A DNA stretch of 64,000 nucleotides from Siphonodentalium dalli (GCA_032622095.1 CP136063.1:72641980-72705979); one strand, 5' to 3'; shown: positions 11,472 through 23,201, counted from the stretch's first letter. The notes: a model not told the origin generated them from the letters alone. Numbers and translations are program-made.

Positions 11472-12669
11472 CCCTTTGAACCCGAGCGGCCGGAAAACCG
11501 GCCGCAGCGTGAACCTCCAAATAACCCAGCGGCCGGTATACCGGCCGCTGGACCGGCCATATATCGGCCGCCACGTGTTTGTTGTTTACATACATCGTCG
11601 CGGTCGTCTGCTTCTCCAATAATTATGATTTTGTTTGTTTCTTGTTGCTATTGTGTTTATTAAGCACACAACATCATGAATTATGAAACCTAAAACATTT
11701 TCGGTAGACGAGGTGGTCCGGCAAATTTTGGAATCGGACGCGGATGATTTCGATGATGATGACTACGCCATTTGTGAGTTAGAATGGGAGAACGAAAGCA
11801 CAGTGACACTGGGAGAGATTCAGACGTCAGTCGCTCCAGGAGCGGGTGGCGTTGTTTCAAGTTGAGATACGAGAAGAGATCAATGTATGGGGTAGTTGAG
11901 GTGTTGAGGAAGTGGGCGGAGCTTATGTCGAGATAGGGGCGTGGCAGGGGGCGTGGCTTCCTACCTGCAATTAGTCGCGGTGATCATAATGTCCATACGT
12001 TGAAAAGGGACGCAAATTCGTTTGTTATATGTACCTTTACACCGAAAGAGATGCCGGGACCAAAGAATGTATCAACTTCAATAAGTATGGACAGTACACC
12101 CCAAGGTGGAGTACTTAAATTTATTTTGGGATGATGCTCTCTGGCATTTGAATGTCGACGAGACCAACCGAAATGCTCGTCACGTGATTTCGGAAATACG
12201 TAACATGCGCCAGGAAATGTCTAAAATGGGGCATAATACGATTGAATGCTCAGGGCAATGGTGTCATTGGATCATTTGGGGTTAGCAACCGTTGCTACCT
12301 TTAAACAAAAGTTTGGTTCACTCATCCGGCCAGATTTATAACAAATTTCACAATGGGGCATGGGCTGCATCGAAAACGCCATTTCCTATAGGGCTGAAAT
12401 ACGTCTATAAAAGCTATAATTGCATTTTACATTTAATTTCGGGTAGCTGCATAGCAACCGTTGCCAGGGAGTGATCGTGTGGGAATGTATCCCGGTCTTA
12501 AAATACTCAGTGATCCATGGGGAACATACATGTAAAGTTTCAGATATGTGGCACCACTTAAACAGAACCCACACATTGCGCCTAAACAAAGTCTACAATA
12601 AATAAAAAGATAACACTGGGAGCCCAGGGTCATGGTGTCGATCGTTGTGGGGAGCCAGGGTTCAAAGGG
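11472..12669 (+). mobile_element. Non-autonomous piggyBac-like element
   Basis: Perfect 12-bp terminal inverted repeats (CCCTTTGAACCC and GGGTTCAAAGGG) sit directly between TTAA at 11468-11471 and TTAA at 12670-12673, the target-site duplication of piggyBac transposons. The left subterminal region has GC-rich hairpins built from GCGGCCGG/CCGGCCGC. A short acidic frame (11683-11865) resembles the start of a piggyBac transposase; the catalytic part is absent. About 1.2 kb, in intron 1. Confidence 0.85.
11683..11865 (+). pseudogene. Truncated piggyBac-type transposase N-terminus
   Basis: A 60-residue frame starting MKPKTFSVDEVVRQILESDA followed by an acidic run (DDFDDDDY) and ELEWENES, then a stop. 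Acidic N-termini with a VDEVxRxIxES-like opening occur in piggyBac transposase-derived proteins. Its location just inside piggyBac-type termini supports this origin. No DDE catalytic region follows, so it cannot be an active transposase. Assignment rests mainly on context. Confidence 0.5.
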
Positions 12670-12673
12670 TTAA

Positions 12674-14038
12674 TTTATTATTTTCTTTTTAGATTTTTAG
12701 ATTGAATCTTTTTAAAATTTGTTTTAATTTAATTAAAAAAAAAGTTAATTAAATTAAAAAAAAAATGTTTTATTTAATTTAAAAAATTTCTCTTTAGATT
12801 GAACTTCTTGCTAAAAAAAATTAGAAAATCAAATTTAAAAAAAATTAATTAGTTTAAAATGTTTTATTTAAAATATAAGGCCGTTATAACATCTGCCGGG
12901 GTATCCCGAGGCACCACACAAAATTTGGTTGAAATCGATCAAGGGCTCTGGAAGAAAAATTGAATGCAGACCAGAACAGACAGACAGATCACTGAACTCT
13001 AATATATCTAAACCAGAGAACATACATTCGTTTTGCCATTAAATGTGAAAATTATGACAAGTGTCATGCTAAATGAAAAACATTGTTATAATCACAGATA
13101 AATTTATAACATCATGCCGCAAATATAAATCTCAGTATATTATGATTTGACAACAAAAAAGTTGTTTGAATATAGCCAATTTAACACTGAATGTATGCAT
13201 GGATATCAAAATTAGGGTGAAGAAAGATGACAGCAGAATTTTCACTGCAGCCATTGGCCGGCTCAGACGCTGATTGGTCGAAAATATCTGCTAATAATTA
13301 TTTGATTGACAGCTGTGGAAGGTCCATTGCCTCACACTGGTGGTTTTTGATAATACAAATGACGTGGCACGAACGTTCTGATTATAAAACTGGTTCTTTA
13401 ATACTGATTATTTACAGGAGCTACCTTGTTTAAAGATGACAGTCGTCGACATTTATGGCTGCTAAACTCGATCAAATTGACAAGACACCGTATGAAATAA
13501 CCTAACATTGTAATTTATGATTTTCCGATATTTTTTATTAAAATATTCAACATCGGCATCTATACACGAATTGTGTGACCAAAACGAGATAATTAAGCAC
13601 ATTTCCTCGATGGGATAGATACATATCTGTATTACAATTGATGAGAAATTTTATGCTGACGGCAAAAATTTTGGAGCGCTAAGGAATTATCAATTTATCC
13701 TTTTTTGTTAATTTTTTTTAACAAAATCAATATAATTGTTTGCAAAATTGTCACGTGTTCATGTGTGAGAGCAGCATAATGATCCGCTGATTATTTTAAG
13801 TCCATAAGGCATTCCATCGGTGTGAAATTTCGAGTGTGAAACATATTGGCTGCCATCTTGGATTTCGGCCAATTTTAGCACTTTCTCATGGTAAAATTTT
13901 GGTGCAACGTCCTGATTTGTATTGACGAGGCATGTGGTTGTCACAAAATAACAAGAAACTAAAGGGGTTGGGTTGTGTAAGCGAAACAAAATTTTCGGTC
14001 CTGGAGCTCGGACTAGCACGTTCGTGTTTATATTCCAG
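12674..14038. other. Intron 1, 3' part
   Basis: AT-rich low-complexity DNA (12680-12880). A remnant at about 12885-12985 (GGTTGAAATCGATCAAGGGC, then CAGACAGACAGATC) looks like a degenerate transposon tail. The rest is unique DNA ending in the ATTCCAG acceptor of exon 2. No supported gene. Confidence 0.45.
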
Positions 14039-14179
14039 GGATCCTCATTGAGCGTGGTTTGAATGTTACTGGTATACGCGGATATCTGGAGAAGGCCAGA
14101 CGAAGTACAAATGCAAGATATAACACAACGCTGTCTTTCCTAGAAGAAGAAACAGATATCTTATCTGCAAGGGACGCAA
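14039..14179 (+). CDS. iGluR gene 2 exon 2: start of amino-terminal domain
   Basis: Acceptor ATATTCCAG, then GG ATC CTC: the two bases complete a Gly codon from exon 1. The exon encodes ILIERGLNVTGIRGYLEKAR, then an Asn-rich linker and FLEEETDILSARDA. It ends GCA A before GTATGT in phase 1. This is the expected beta-alpha opening of the periplasmic-binding-protein-like amino-terminal domain and runs straight into the C-x-L-x-x-x-G strand of exon 3. NVT and NTT are potential N-glycosylation sites. Identification depends on phase fit at both ends plus position, as the sequence is divergent. Confidence 0.78.
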
Positions 14180-14944
14180 GTATGTGGACACATTTACATA
14201 TGTCAATACCATTGATATACCCCGTCATATTCCCATCAACAACTAGAATTGTTTTTTTTAATTGTTCTAAACAATCTCGGAATATGTAACAAGAACGAAC
14301 ACACTCGACTTTTAAAATCAAGAACCAAAAAGGTCTCCGGAATTATTAAGGAATTTAAATCATAATAATTCTGACTAGGACTTTTTGCAATCCGTTTTCT
14401 TTTGTGCACTATTCCTTGTTATCAGATTTGTTTATTCCATGCATTCGAAGCCGGATTTATAATACCACAATCAGATCTCGACCAAAATGTAAGTTAGTCA
14501 ATGAGGTCCGGTTACGGACTTTTATCTATACAGTAAATATGTGTTAGTTGTTGCTGTGCTGTCAAACGGCATGTCATGTATTACATTTGTGTATTGTGTT
14601 GATGCGGGGGCGGCTACCAAATGTTTTAGAAAGTATCTTTATTATTTCGCTGAAACGGCATCTGCCCATGCAACACGTCCAAATACCACCCCCGATCTCA
14701 AGTTTTGATATAGCGTATATAGTCGACATCGCAAACTGTTTTCATTATTACCGTTTTAATCTTTGACATGATGAGTGACGGCATTTTCTTATTGTAAGAA
14801 AACATGGTAAAACAGGTCATATTTGTAATGCTGACCTCGGCTGACCACTGATTTGTTTGAATAATCGGGTGTGCATAATTGGTCAATCAAGGCATGCGCC
14901 GCGAATACTATCATAAAATGAATATATAGGTTTACTGTAATATA
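14180..14944. other. Intron 2, 5' part
   Basis: Nothing recognised. The open frame at 14059-14289 is exon 2 read through its donor into intron. Confidence 0.4.
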
Positions 14945-14977
14945 TTTCATCACCCCGCCGGAGTGTTTCACATCACT
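14945..14977 (-). repeat. End fragment of TTAA-foldback family T
   Basis: TTTCATCACC, CGGAGTGTTTCACATCACT immediately before TTAA at 14978. This matches the right end of the large foldback element at 47648-49095 (GTGTTTCACATCACT before TTAA). Only an end fragment is evident. Confidence 0.55.
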
Positions 14978-14981
14978 TTAA

Positions 14982-15435
14982 CCCTTTACCCAACAGAACG
15001 GCCCTGTGCCAATGCATTCTCTTAGATATTCGAGTCGACCATAGGTCGCCTCGCATATATAAGAGAATGCATTGGCTTAACATATTAAAAATGATAAAAT
15101 TTTAAAAGAATGTAGAAAAATATTATAAAAATTGTTAAAAAATGTAAGAACAAATTATAAAATTGTTATAGAATGTAAGAAAAAATGGTAGAAAGTGTTA
15201 AAAAAGAATTTTTTTAGGCCAATGCATTCTCTTATATATGCGAGGCGACCTATGGTCGACTCGCATATATAAGAGAATGCATTGGCACAGGGCATAACTG
15301 TAACCATCACAGTGTGGTCAATGAACTGGTTCCAATGATATCCATATTTGTATGGTGTTATTGAGACAGACCGACGATATTTTAGGCTGTTGAAGCTTTC
15401 TTTGGGCGTTTTTGGCCGTTTTGTTGGGTAAAGGG
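14982..15435 (+). mobile_element. TTAA MITE family P, copy A
   Basis: 454 bp between TTAA at 14978 and TTAA at 15436. The terminal inverted repeat starts CCCTTTACCCAACA and extends about 22 bp (right end TGTTGGGTAAAGGG). It contains two 69-bp palindromes (15008-15076 and 15218-15286), each running from GCCAATGCATTCTCTTA through a central CATAGG/CCTATG to the reverse complement. TTAA flanks and CCCTTT ends suggest mobilisation by a piggyBac-type transposase. Confidence 0.88.
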
Positions 15436-15551
15436 TTAAACACGAGTCCCTTTCCGGGCCCAAGGGAACTGGAGTTTGTTAGGTCTGAATGACAAATGAA
15501 ACAATGTTCGTGTATTCATTTATATGTGCAGTAATATAATTGTATTGTTAA

Positions 15552-16008
15552 CCCTTTACCCAACAAAACGGCCAAAAACGCCCAAAATAAAGCTTCAACA
15601 GCCTAAAATATCTCGGTCTGTCTCAATAACACCATACAAATATGGATATAATTGGAACCGGTTCATTGACCACATTGTGATGGTTACAGTTATGCCCTGT
15701 GCCAATGCATTCTCCTATATATGCGAGTCGACCATAGGTCGCCTCGCATATATAAGAGAATGCATTGGCCTAAAAACATTCTTTTTTTAACACTTTTTAC
15801 CATTTGTTCTTACATTCTTTAACAATTTTATAATTTTTTTTTACATTTTTTAACAATTTTTATAATATTTTTCTACATTCTTTGACAATTTTATCATTTT
15901 TAATATGTGTTAAGCCAATGCATTCTCTTATATATGCGAGGCGACCTATGGTCGACTCGCATATATAAGAGAATGCATTGGCACAGGGCCGTTCTGTTGG
16001 GTAAAGGG
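15552..16008 (-). mobile_element. TTAA MITE family P, copy B
   Basis: 457 bp between TTAA at 15548 and TTAA at 16009, in inverted orientation to copy A only about 110 bp away. Same CCCTTTACCCAACA termini and the same paired 69-bp palindromes (15701-15769, 15914-15982). Short frames within A and B are palindrome translations, not genes. Confidence 0.88.
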
Positions 16009-16012
16009 TTAA

Positions 16013-16463
16013 AGGAACTCAATCCGATCAGACGCTCCTAAATTACTAAGATTGCTTATTGATTAAGCTTCGGGGGTACAACATATTTGATTCGAGTCGA
16101 GGGACCCACCATCAAAGATTAAAGTGATCAGATATCGATTTGTGAAGTTTGTTATTTCTCGAGATGTGTATTAATATGTGGCTCAGAAACACATGGTCAA
16201 ACTGAAGGTCTCGGATAAAATTGCGGACGCAGATGGATAACTCTAAAATCTAGTGGCAATACGGCCAAATTTCGTGATACTTAAGTGATAATAAAAAATG
16301 TTGATAAATAAAAACGTTTTGGGAAATTTGATCCCATAGTTGACAGTGGTTGGCATTATTTCGTTGCAATAAATCGATTCTGATAACTAAATCGTATTTT
16401 GAAGAAATGTTGTTGTTGTTGTAACTTGATCATATGGGGACCATCTGATCGGATTGAGTACAT
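16013..16463 (+). mobile_element. TTAA MITE family Q, copy 1
   Basis: Its left end AGGAACTCAATCCGATCAGA abuts the same TTAA (16009-16012) that closes family P copy B. Its right end ATCGGATTGAGTAC lies before TTAA at 16464. Family Q also occurs at 44482-44820 and 53697-54112. Shared inner motif: GCTTCGGGGGT and TTTGATTCGAGTCGAGG. Confidence 0.85.
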
Positions 16464-16467
16464 TTAA

Positions 16468-17793
16468 AGCATGGACCTATGGATAATGGGTGTATAATAC
16501 TGTGAACGCTTTGACTTCGATGGCATCAATTTTCGTGGTTTGTCATCTTTTGGCTCTTTCGTCGGAACACGCATTACGCATTTGTGGATCAGATATCATA
16601 TTTATGCACACCAACGGGTCCTTTACAATGACAACTTCGTGCCATATTTGAGTGACCCCAAGGTATTCAGGCGCTGAAATCACAACAGACAATCAATACC
16701 CGGCCTAATAGCTACCAGTTTCATTTCAAACGTTGACCAAGTAATATTTATTTAGTTATTTATTGTGTATGTAGTCAGCATGTGGTATATCAAAAATTAG
16801 TTAATCAAAGGTCCACTTTTAAATATTAAGAAACGAACACGCAATGAGAACAGTTTTCAACGGCATAACACCATTTATAATTGGCGGCTTAACGATACCG
16901 CCAGCTGATGCAATCACGGTATTTGCACCCAGTAACCTGTATGTTACGGGATGTTTACATTACATTAATGAGGGAAGCGAGGTTTTGCTCCGGCCCGCAG
17001 CCTACCCTCTATCGGCAAATCCATTAGCCGTTATTAACACTGTGTACATACGACCCCGGAAGCAGTTCGCATCACGAGTGTTTTTATGCTACAGTAGGTG
17101 CATGTATCAAGCTTTTCCAGTGCGAACCTTCGCACGTGCATGGAAGAGCCGGTGTAGTTAATGGAGGCTATTGTCACTTTGACACAAAGCGAAATGTTTA
17201 TTCGTCAATTGACAAGTTAGGCGAATACTCACACGAAAAGTCATCATAAAAATCTGTTAAAATATGTAAAAAATAGAATGGCGCATACATTTAACAAAAA
17301 CGGATCTACTATACAGATGATGGTTTGATCTGCGTTATCTATAACGAATTTGGTATCAATAAGGCACTTTTCTTGGGGGAAAAAATCCAATTTATAAAAA
17401 AGTCTGATGTACGGCAGTATGCTAAATTAATGTAGCCAGTGGACAACTGTACTGCAGTATGCTAGGTCGGTGTACGGTATCTTGTGTAGTGAACACAACT
17501 TCAGGCCTGCGTACTAATTTTGAGGTAGATGCAATGTCACTATTGTCGTGTGCAATCGTTCTTATTTGCATCTTTAGTAGAAAAAGTATGATCAGACACG
17601 ATTTCCCTAGCAATTTTGCAGTAGATGGTTCGTGTTCAAACCAAGAACTGACCCATTTAATTTGTAATTATCTTCATTTCCGATTATATATTCACAATGT
17701 TAGCTACACGGCACGACAACGTATGGGCGACGTCGACATTTTCAACACATATATCTTTCACACTACTTTGAACAGTTATCGATTCTATCTTAA
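16468..17793. other. Intron 2 sequence, nothing firmly recognised
   Basis: It contains two longer frames (16844-17161 and 17459-17797) with no family resemblance and no splice-phase fit to the receptor. No coding claim is made. Confidence 0.4.
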
Positions 17794-17797
17794 TTAA

Positions 17798-18094
17798 CCC
17801 TTTTGTGAGTAGACCGACATATATGTCACCGTACGGCTCGCGAGTGGGAACGACATATATATGTCGTTTCAGGAAGTATCATTTTATGTAGACATAACTT
17901 CAATAAATCATCTGATTTATAAATGATTTGTACAGGAGTTATTTTGAATAATATAATTTCCCAAATGTATAAGTGCAATCGATTATGATAGCTCACGTTA
18001 ACAGAAAATGCACATAAATTAAAACAAATTATTGGACCCTTTTGATCCGAACTTGTTAATCATGTATATGATGTTACAAATACTCTTCAAAGGG
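17798..18094 (+). mobile_element. TTAA MITE with CCCTTT ends
   Basis: TTAA at 17794 followed by CCCTTTTGTGAGTAG, and CTCTTCAAAGGG followed by TTAA at 18095. Ends are inverted-complementary with an indel. Inside the left end is a hairpin of ACATATATGTC / GACATATATATGTC type. A piggyBac-type non-autonomous element. Confidence 0.65.
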
Positions 18095-18282
18095 TTAAGC
18101 GTCGGTCAGACGTCGACAATTAAACATTGTTGCATTGCACCGTATACCGGTCGTTATAAAATGGCTTATACCCACATGCCCGTGACTACTTGTTGCTTAA
18201 CGTGCAGGGTCGTGGCAAGAGGGAAGTCGCCCCTATCTCGTCCACGTGGGTTGGAATTAATAAAGTGCCCATGACTGGACCT

Positions 18283-18322
18283 TAAAATCTACTGCTCCCC
18301 GGGGACAGGGGAGGTAGAAACA
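18283..18322 (-). mobile_element. LINE 3'-tail fragment (left half of split copy)
   Basis: CTACTGCTCCCCGGGGACAG and GGGAGGTA are the reverse complement of the LINE tail at about 6310-6335. The other half resumes at 19031 (GGCTGGCATACTGACAA, the complement of 6256-6285). A transposon (18325-19027) separates the halves. Confidence 0.75.
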
Positions 18323-18324
18323 CA

Positions 18325-19027
18325 ATGGTCCGAATCGGCATCTCCAGTTTAGACCTAGTTTAAACTACTAGTTTAAACCGTGTTTTAATAGTAAAACCAA
18401 GTTTTACTCCACCGGTGGGACGACATGGATTTAGTCGATTGCGTTACTTGTGGCTCACAATTGTTCAATTGAAAGGCAGGAGGCGTTGTCTGTCTGTTTA
18501 TTATGGCTAAAAAGGAGCAGAAACTCCTCCCCAATTCAAAAGAAACACTTCCATATACGCGAAGAAACAACATCAATACTGGGCGAAAAAAATCGACCGA
18601 ATAAAAAACCCCACCAAACTAGGTTTTAGTAAAACCTGGAGTAGGGTGGTTTAACTTTGATGTTTTCTCAAAGTATCTTTAAAAGTATATTTTCGAGACG
18701 AGACGAATGGTATTGATAAATCAGACATAGATAATCGTCTCCTGATCGTTATATCGCCAATTCACCACAAACAATTTGTGATATTATCATAACTGTATCA
18801 CGCAATAAAACCTAGTTTAAATTGAGATCGAATTACAAAAACTAAAACTGAGTTTATCACAAAACTGGGTTTAAATACACTAAAACCTAGCTTTAGTGCC
18901 GTAAAACCTAGTTTTACTACATGTACAATAAAACGAAGTTTTACTCCTACTAAAACCTAGTTTAAACTAGAGTAAAACCAGGTCTAGAATAAAACCTAGT
19001 CTAAACCAGAGATGCCGGTTCGGACCA
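18325..19027. mobile_element. Terminal-inverted-repeat element inserted in a LINE remnant
   Basis: Ends TGGTCCGAATCGGCATCTC and GAGATGCCGGTTCGGACCA are inverted repeats. Inside, multiple AAAACCTAGTTTAAACTAG-like short repeats fill 18340-18410 and 18600-19010 in both orientations. No transposase frame. The interrupted LINE tail on both sides shows it is an insertion. Confidence 0.75.
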
Positions 19028-19030
19028 ATG

Positions 19031-19080
19031 TGGCTGGCATACTGACAATATTTTTCACTGCTCATAATAAGGTACCCTTT
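19031..19080 (-). mobile_element. LINE remnant (right half of split copy)
   Basis: Reverse complement of the segment of the 5890-6440 LINE around its stop codon (GATAATGAGCAGTGAAAG). Homology fades beyond about 19080. Confidence 0.65.
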
Positions 19081-20799
19081 TCAACGTGTGCGTAGTACGA
19101 AACGAGCGACAGTACGAGCGACCTTGCTTAAGGGTCACTACTTGGCGCGAAATATGAACAGCGTACAATCCGACAATTCGTCGGCTGTATTCAAAGACCT
19201 CGTAAAATCGAGTTTACCGCCCAAATTTTACAGGAGAGCAAAAACAAAACTGATTAAAGCAGCCACGAAGCTTGCACGGGGACGTTGATGAACATGTACA
19301 CACACGTACTATCATTTAATGGATACTTGTTATAAGTTCATATGTTCTTTAAAGTTATAAATTAAGAGAAAACATGCGTTTTTCTCCAAACGATTTTTCT
19401 GAATTAATATTTGTAAGGCGTCATTTTTTCCAAGTTTACGACATTTTGTTTTTTATGCGAGGTTTCTGAGAGGGCATTTTACGTCTCGTCGCGTTTAATG
19501 CGAGGTTATGCATTTGTCATAACTGTAGTAAAACTATCCTCAATGTTTATGTTTTGAGGTACTGCATGCATGACAGTTGTGGCTTTGAAAGTTTTGTCTC
19601 GATGAGCCGTGTGTACTTTCGTGTCGCTGACACGGGAGGATTGTTGTGGTGCCACAATCATCCGAAATATACGAGATCAGCAGGGGCGGGTGTGGGGTTC
19701 ATGGACAGGTTTAGTTGATGAGGTTGTGGTTGTCACTTATGGTGTGTTTACATTGCTGTAGATATGTATACAGTTCTACATGCATACTAGTGTAAACGGG
19801 TTCATATAGAAATGCACACAGAAAGAAAAAAGGCATTCGTTCGTGTGAGCAAAAATCGTGTCCGTTATAATTCACGGTCAACACCGAGGCATTGCTACAG
19901 GCAAATCTGATTTGTTTAATTGTTACTCGGGCTTGGCGAATGTGCACACTTAATCTGTCTTTGTCATTTCAACCCATGTATTTCACACTGTGTAAGCGAG
20001 AACCTGTGTAGTGGTAGATGAAGTAGCCCTATTTATATTGGTGTACATGTACATTGTTGTTTATTGTGTATTCATATCTGATTTGTTCTCATGCGCCTTT
20101 CATTCTTTCTCACATTAAGAATAAATTGCTTTGGTCTGCTGATAGTTGATTCATTTTTTGTCTAGCCTAAACTGACACGACTCATAGTGAATTGTCATTT
20201 ACCAGAGTACTGATGAGCGCGCTTTCATTATCAGTAATCATAATGCTATCACAGTAATCTGCGACACGTGACTTCACGCAGATCTGTACACATATCTACA
20301 TGTACAACAATGTAAATACAAACTTAAACATGAACACGTTGTGCAGAGTGTAACGGATGGTTACCACAGTAGACTCGATCATACGATTTGCCAAACTTTG
20401 GACGGGTATATTTTCGTCTTTGTTATTTGATGCAGTATAATAATCCACTAATAAAAATGAATTGATAATCAGTAAAACGAACACTAATTATCTGAGTCTA
20501 AAACGGTTAAATTTATCAAAATGATGTGATTATTATGCCTTAGTATGTGGTATATAAACATTCTGTCATGTGGTAGAGAACTAAAATAAGTTATATTGAG
20601 CACTAGATACGGGGATATCGAAATATTTCATCGCGAAAACAGTTGTATGAGTGTTAATTATTGCCAGCAGATGACCATCTTTTTAAATATCTGACAGGGC
20701 AGTTCTCACTTATGATACGGGGTGTCTAAATGCTGATAATAAGGATTATACTCTAACTAAACAATTGTAACATTTGTAACACTTCTAACACTGTTACAA
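19081..20799. other. Intron 2 sequence, nothing recognised
   Basis: A frame at 19088-19288 encodes a basic peptide without recognisable family and without splice support. The remainder is AT-rich unique DNA. Confidence 0.4.
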
Positions 20800-21165
20800 C
20801 ATGCCTAGTGGAGGAAGAATGTACCGAATTCATGCAATATATGAATAGTGTGGACATTCCATAATGAAATGATACTCATTTTCTATAACAGAACCGGTCC
20901 TGCATTTAAGGCACAGGCTCTTCCCCTCCTTAATTATAGGTGATGAAGTCTACCTTTTTCAATAACGAATTTGTGATCACTAATACTGAGTTTTGTAAAA
21001 CTAATCCTATCTTTTAAAGATGTTGTGTTTGTCAAGTAAGTCTCCAAGACATAATCATTTTTAAACATTCTTTTTGTTCTGAGTTTATTTTTATTGCAAT
21101 CTCGTTTAGATTCATCAAATATAGATCTCTTGAATTCGTTCACATGTTCTTCCCGAAGCTTACAC
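20800..21165 (-). mobile_element. LINE reverse-transcriptase C-terminal remnant
   Basis: On the minus strand, 21143-20934 encodes KLSISDHKFVIEKGR after an SFTKL motif, and a following segment encodes LCLKCRTGSVIENEYHFIMEC (Cys-x2-Cys ... His ... Cys), the end of a LINE polyprotein. The same family occurs at 47068-47430 (RISNHTLEIEKGR, ICKKCG, EEHFIMRC). It is short, frameshifted and truncated. Confidence 0.7.
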
Positions 21166-21719
21166 TTGAGATTTCTAATGATACTATATTTTGGTTATTT
21201 AAAGGCCCACGTAGTTTTCGAATGCCCAGATAACATTATTCCATATTATATACCATTTGGAAGAGGAACAAAATATATATATTTCACCATAATACGAAGC
21301 AGCTGTTGCTTAGGACTGTCCACCAAGTGATAGCGATTCATTCCAAGACTTCCCCCCTTTTCAACCAAGAATGCATCATAATTCAAACTAAGAGATAGAG
21401 TTATTCCCCTTCCATTGAGTACAATAGACTTTATAGTACAGCCCGGACCAACATTAAATACAGGACACACCTTGGTACCTCGACAAAAACAACATGTTCC
21501 CAGTTTATTCGACCGGATCAGTTAATAATACAATGTTTTGGAGTTTCCTCTTTCAAATGGTATATAACATGGAATATGTTGTATATAATGTGATCTGGTG
21601 ATTCGAACATTCAGTGGCCCTTTAATGGAACCTGTATCTTTTTACAGCCAAATGCGTTTATCGTCCTGAATAAAGAGTTGGATTTGGCTTTCCTCACCAC
21701 ATGATTGTAATCATTTCAG

Positions 21720-21968
21720 TGTGTAAATTGACCAATGCCGGATGTCACATGATGGTTGCCGTGGTTACCTGTAAGACAGCAATAACTGTTGATTTTCACT
21801 CGAGGACTATGGTGGTTCCTGTGATCCTGATCACGATTGATCGATGTTATATGAGGTCGCTGGGAAAATCCACTTTCAGACCGATTCCTGCCTACTATGA
21901 CAGAGTAGGTTTACTCTGTGCAATCTCAATATTCCATCAATGGAGGAGCATTGCATACGTTTACGACG
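21720..21968 (+). CDS. iGluR gene 2 exon 3: amino-terminal domain
   Basis: Acceptor ATCATTTCAG. The first two bases TG complete Met with the A from exon 2, giving ARDAMCKLTNAGCHMMVAVV. That is the usual C-x-L-x-x-x-G-V segment preceding the second strand of the family, though the GP(S/T) motif is not preserved. Later come VVPVILITID, a Tyr-Asp region, and FHQWRSIAYVYD, closely matching the W+s+x+x+YD strand between the two lobes of iGluR amino-terminal domains. The donor is placed after GACG (GTACCG) because that keeps frame with exon 4; GTAGGT six bases further on would break it. Confidence 0.87.
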
Positions 21969-22563
21969 GTACCGTAGGTATGTTATTGGGAAATAACGGA
22001 CAGTAATGAAACTTAACTGATAACATTGCCTAACATGCTCTTCCTTATTCTGGAGAGAGGGGACACGACTACATGGTCGTTCTGTAGTGAAGTGGGATGT
22101 ACATTTGGGCAAAACAAAGTTACACCGAAATTGAAAAATGTGTCGAAAATAGAGCGTGCAAAACTTTGGGCGAAGTGATCGGGGTAACTCCAGAATAATC
22201 CGAAGCCACCTCGGCTAAACATTATGGTTCGATAATATTTGGGTCGAGTTTCAATTGTGAGTGGAAAAGTTTTATGAATTTTTCTGATTTGGATGCTAGT
22301 TCATTCATTACTGGGAGATATGGCAGCTGCTTTTTGAAAATAACAATTCACTTGCTGCAACGCATTTGCCATATATATAGGCATCGCTACCGCTGCACTG
22401 ATTGTAGTCATGGTAATTTTCGATTACTTTGTTTATTTTCATGTGCCCGTTAGCCATCCCAAACCGGAAACAGATACCAGGCATGCGTGTGCTGACTGTC
22501 AGTGTTTTTTTTAGGGGAATCGCGTTGCCTTGCAGAAGCTATTATGATATTTTATTTTTGCAG

Positions 22564-22745
22564 GTTCAAAAAACTTGGAAACCTTACTAAAGACGGCATC
22601 GAGGCATTATATCAGCGTTATCGCTATTAAATTCGAACCTGGCAAATCGTCCGATAACTACTCTTCAATGAAAAGAGCAACCGAAAGATCACATAACATA
22701 TTTGTGGATGCTAACGCTACCAACCAAATATTGATTTTCAACTCG
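22564..22745 (+). CDS. iGluR gene 2 exon 4: amino-terminal domain, second lobe
   Basis: Acceptor ATTTTTGCAG. GT completes Gly (VYDGSKNLETLLKTA). The exon encodes ISVIAIKFEPG, a charged helix and NATNQILIFNS, and ends TCG before GTAAGG in phase 0. The pattern of helix, strand and 'I-L-I-F' strand is that expected for lobe 2 after the hinge. NYS and NAT are potential glycosylation sites. Confidence 0.87.
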
Positions 22746-22804
22746 GTAAGGATTTTCATTCGGTGTAATGTCACGTATAGCCTATATCAAAAATCGATTA
22801 CCAT

Positions 22805-22924
22805 AGCTTACTTCTACTACGGCTACTACTTCTACTAATGCTACTCTACTACTACTATTAATACTGATATTACTACTACTATTAATACTGATATTACTAC
22901 TACTAGTAATACTACTACTACTCT

Positions 22925-22973
<49 letters not shown>

Positions 22974-23036
22974 GCTACTACTACTACATGTACTATTACT
23001 ATTACTGTTACTACTTCTACTACTACTACAACTACA

Positions 23037-23083
<47 letters not shown>

Positions 23084-23162
23084 GACTACTGTTACTACTA
23101 CTGCTAGTGCTCTACTGTTACTACTACTGCTAGTGCTGCTGATGCTACTACTACTACTACTT

Positions 23163-23201
<39 letters not shown>

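Noticed and set aside
15155-15790. Matching 88-102 residue frames sharing SYICESTIGRLAYIRECIGL
   Set aside because: The shared peptide is the translation of the 69-bp MITE palindrome and occurs wherever the MITE does.
16844-17161. 105-residue frame considered as an amino-terminal-domain exon
   Set aside because: It lacks a fitting acceptor and donor phase, and exon 2 at 14039-14179 already joins exons 1 and 3 in frame.
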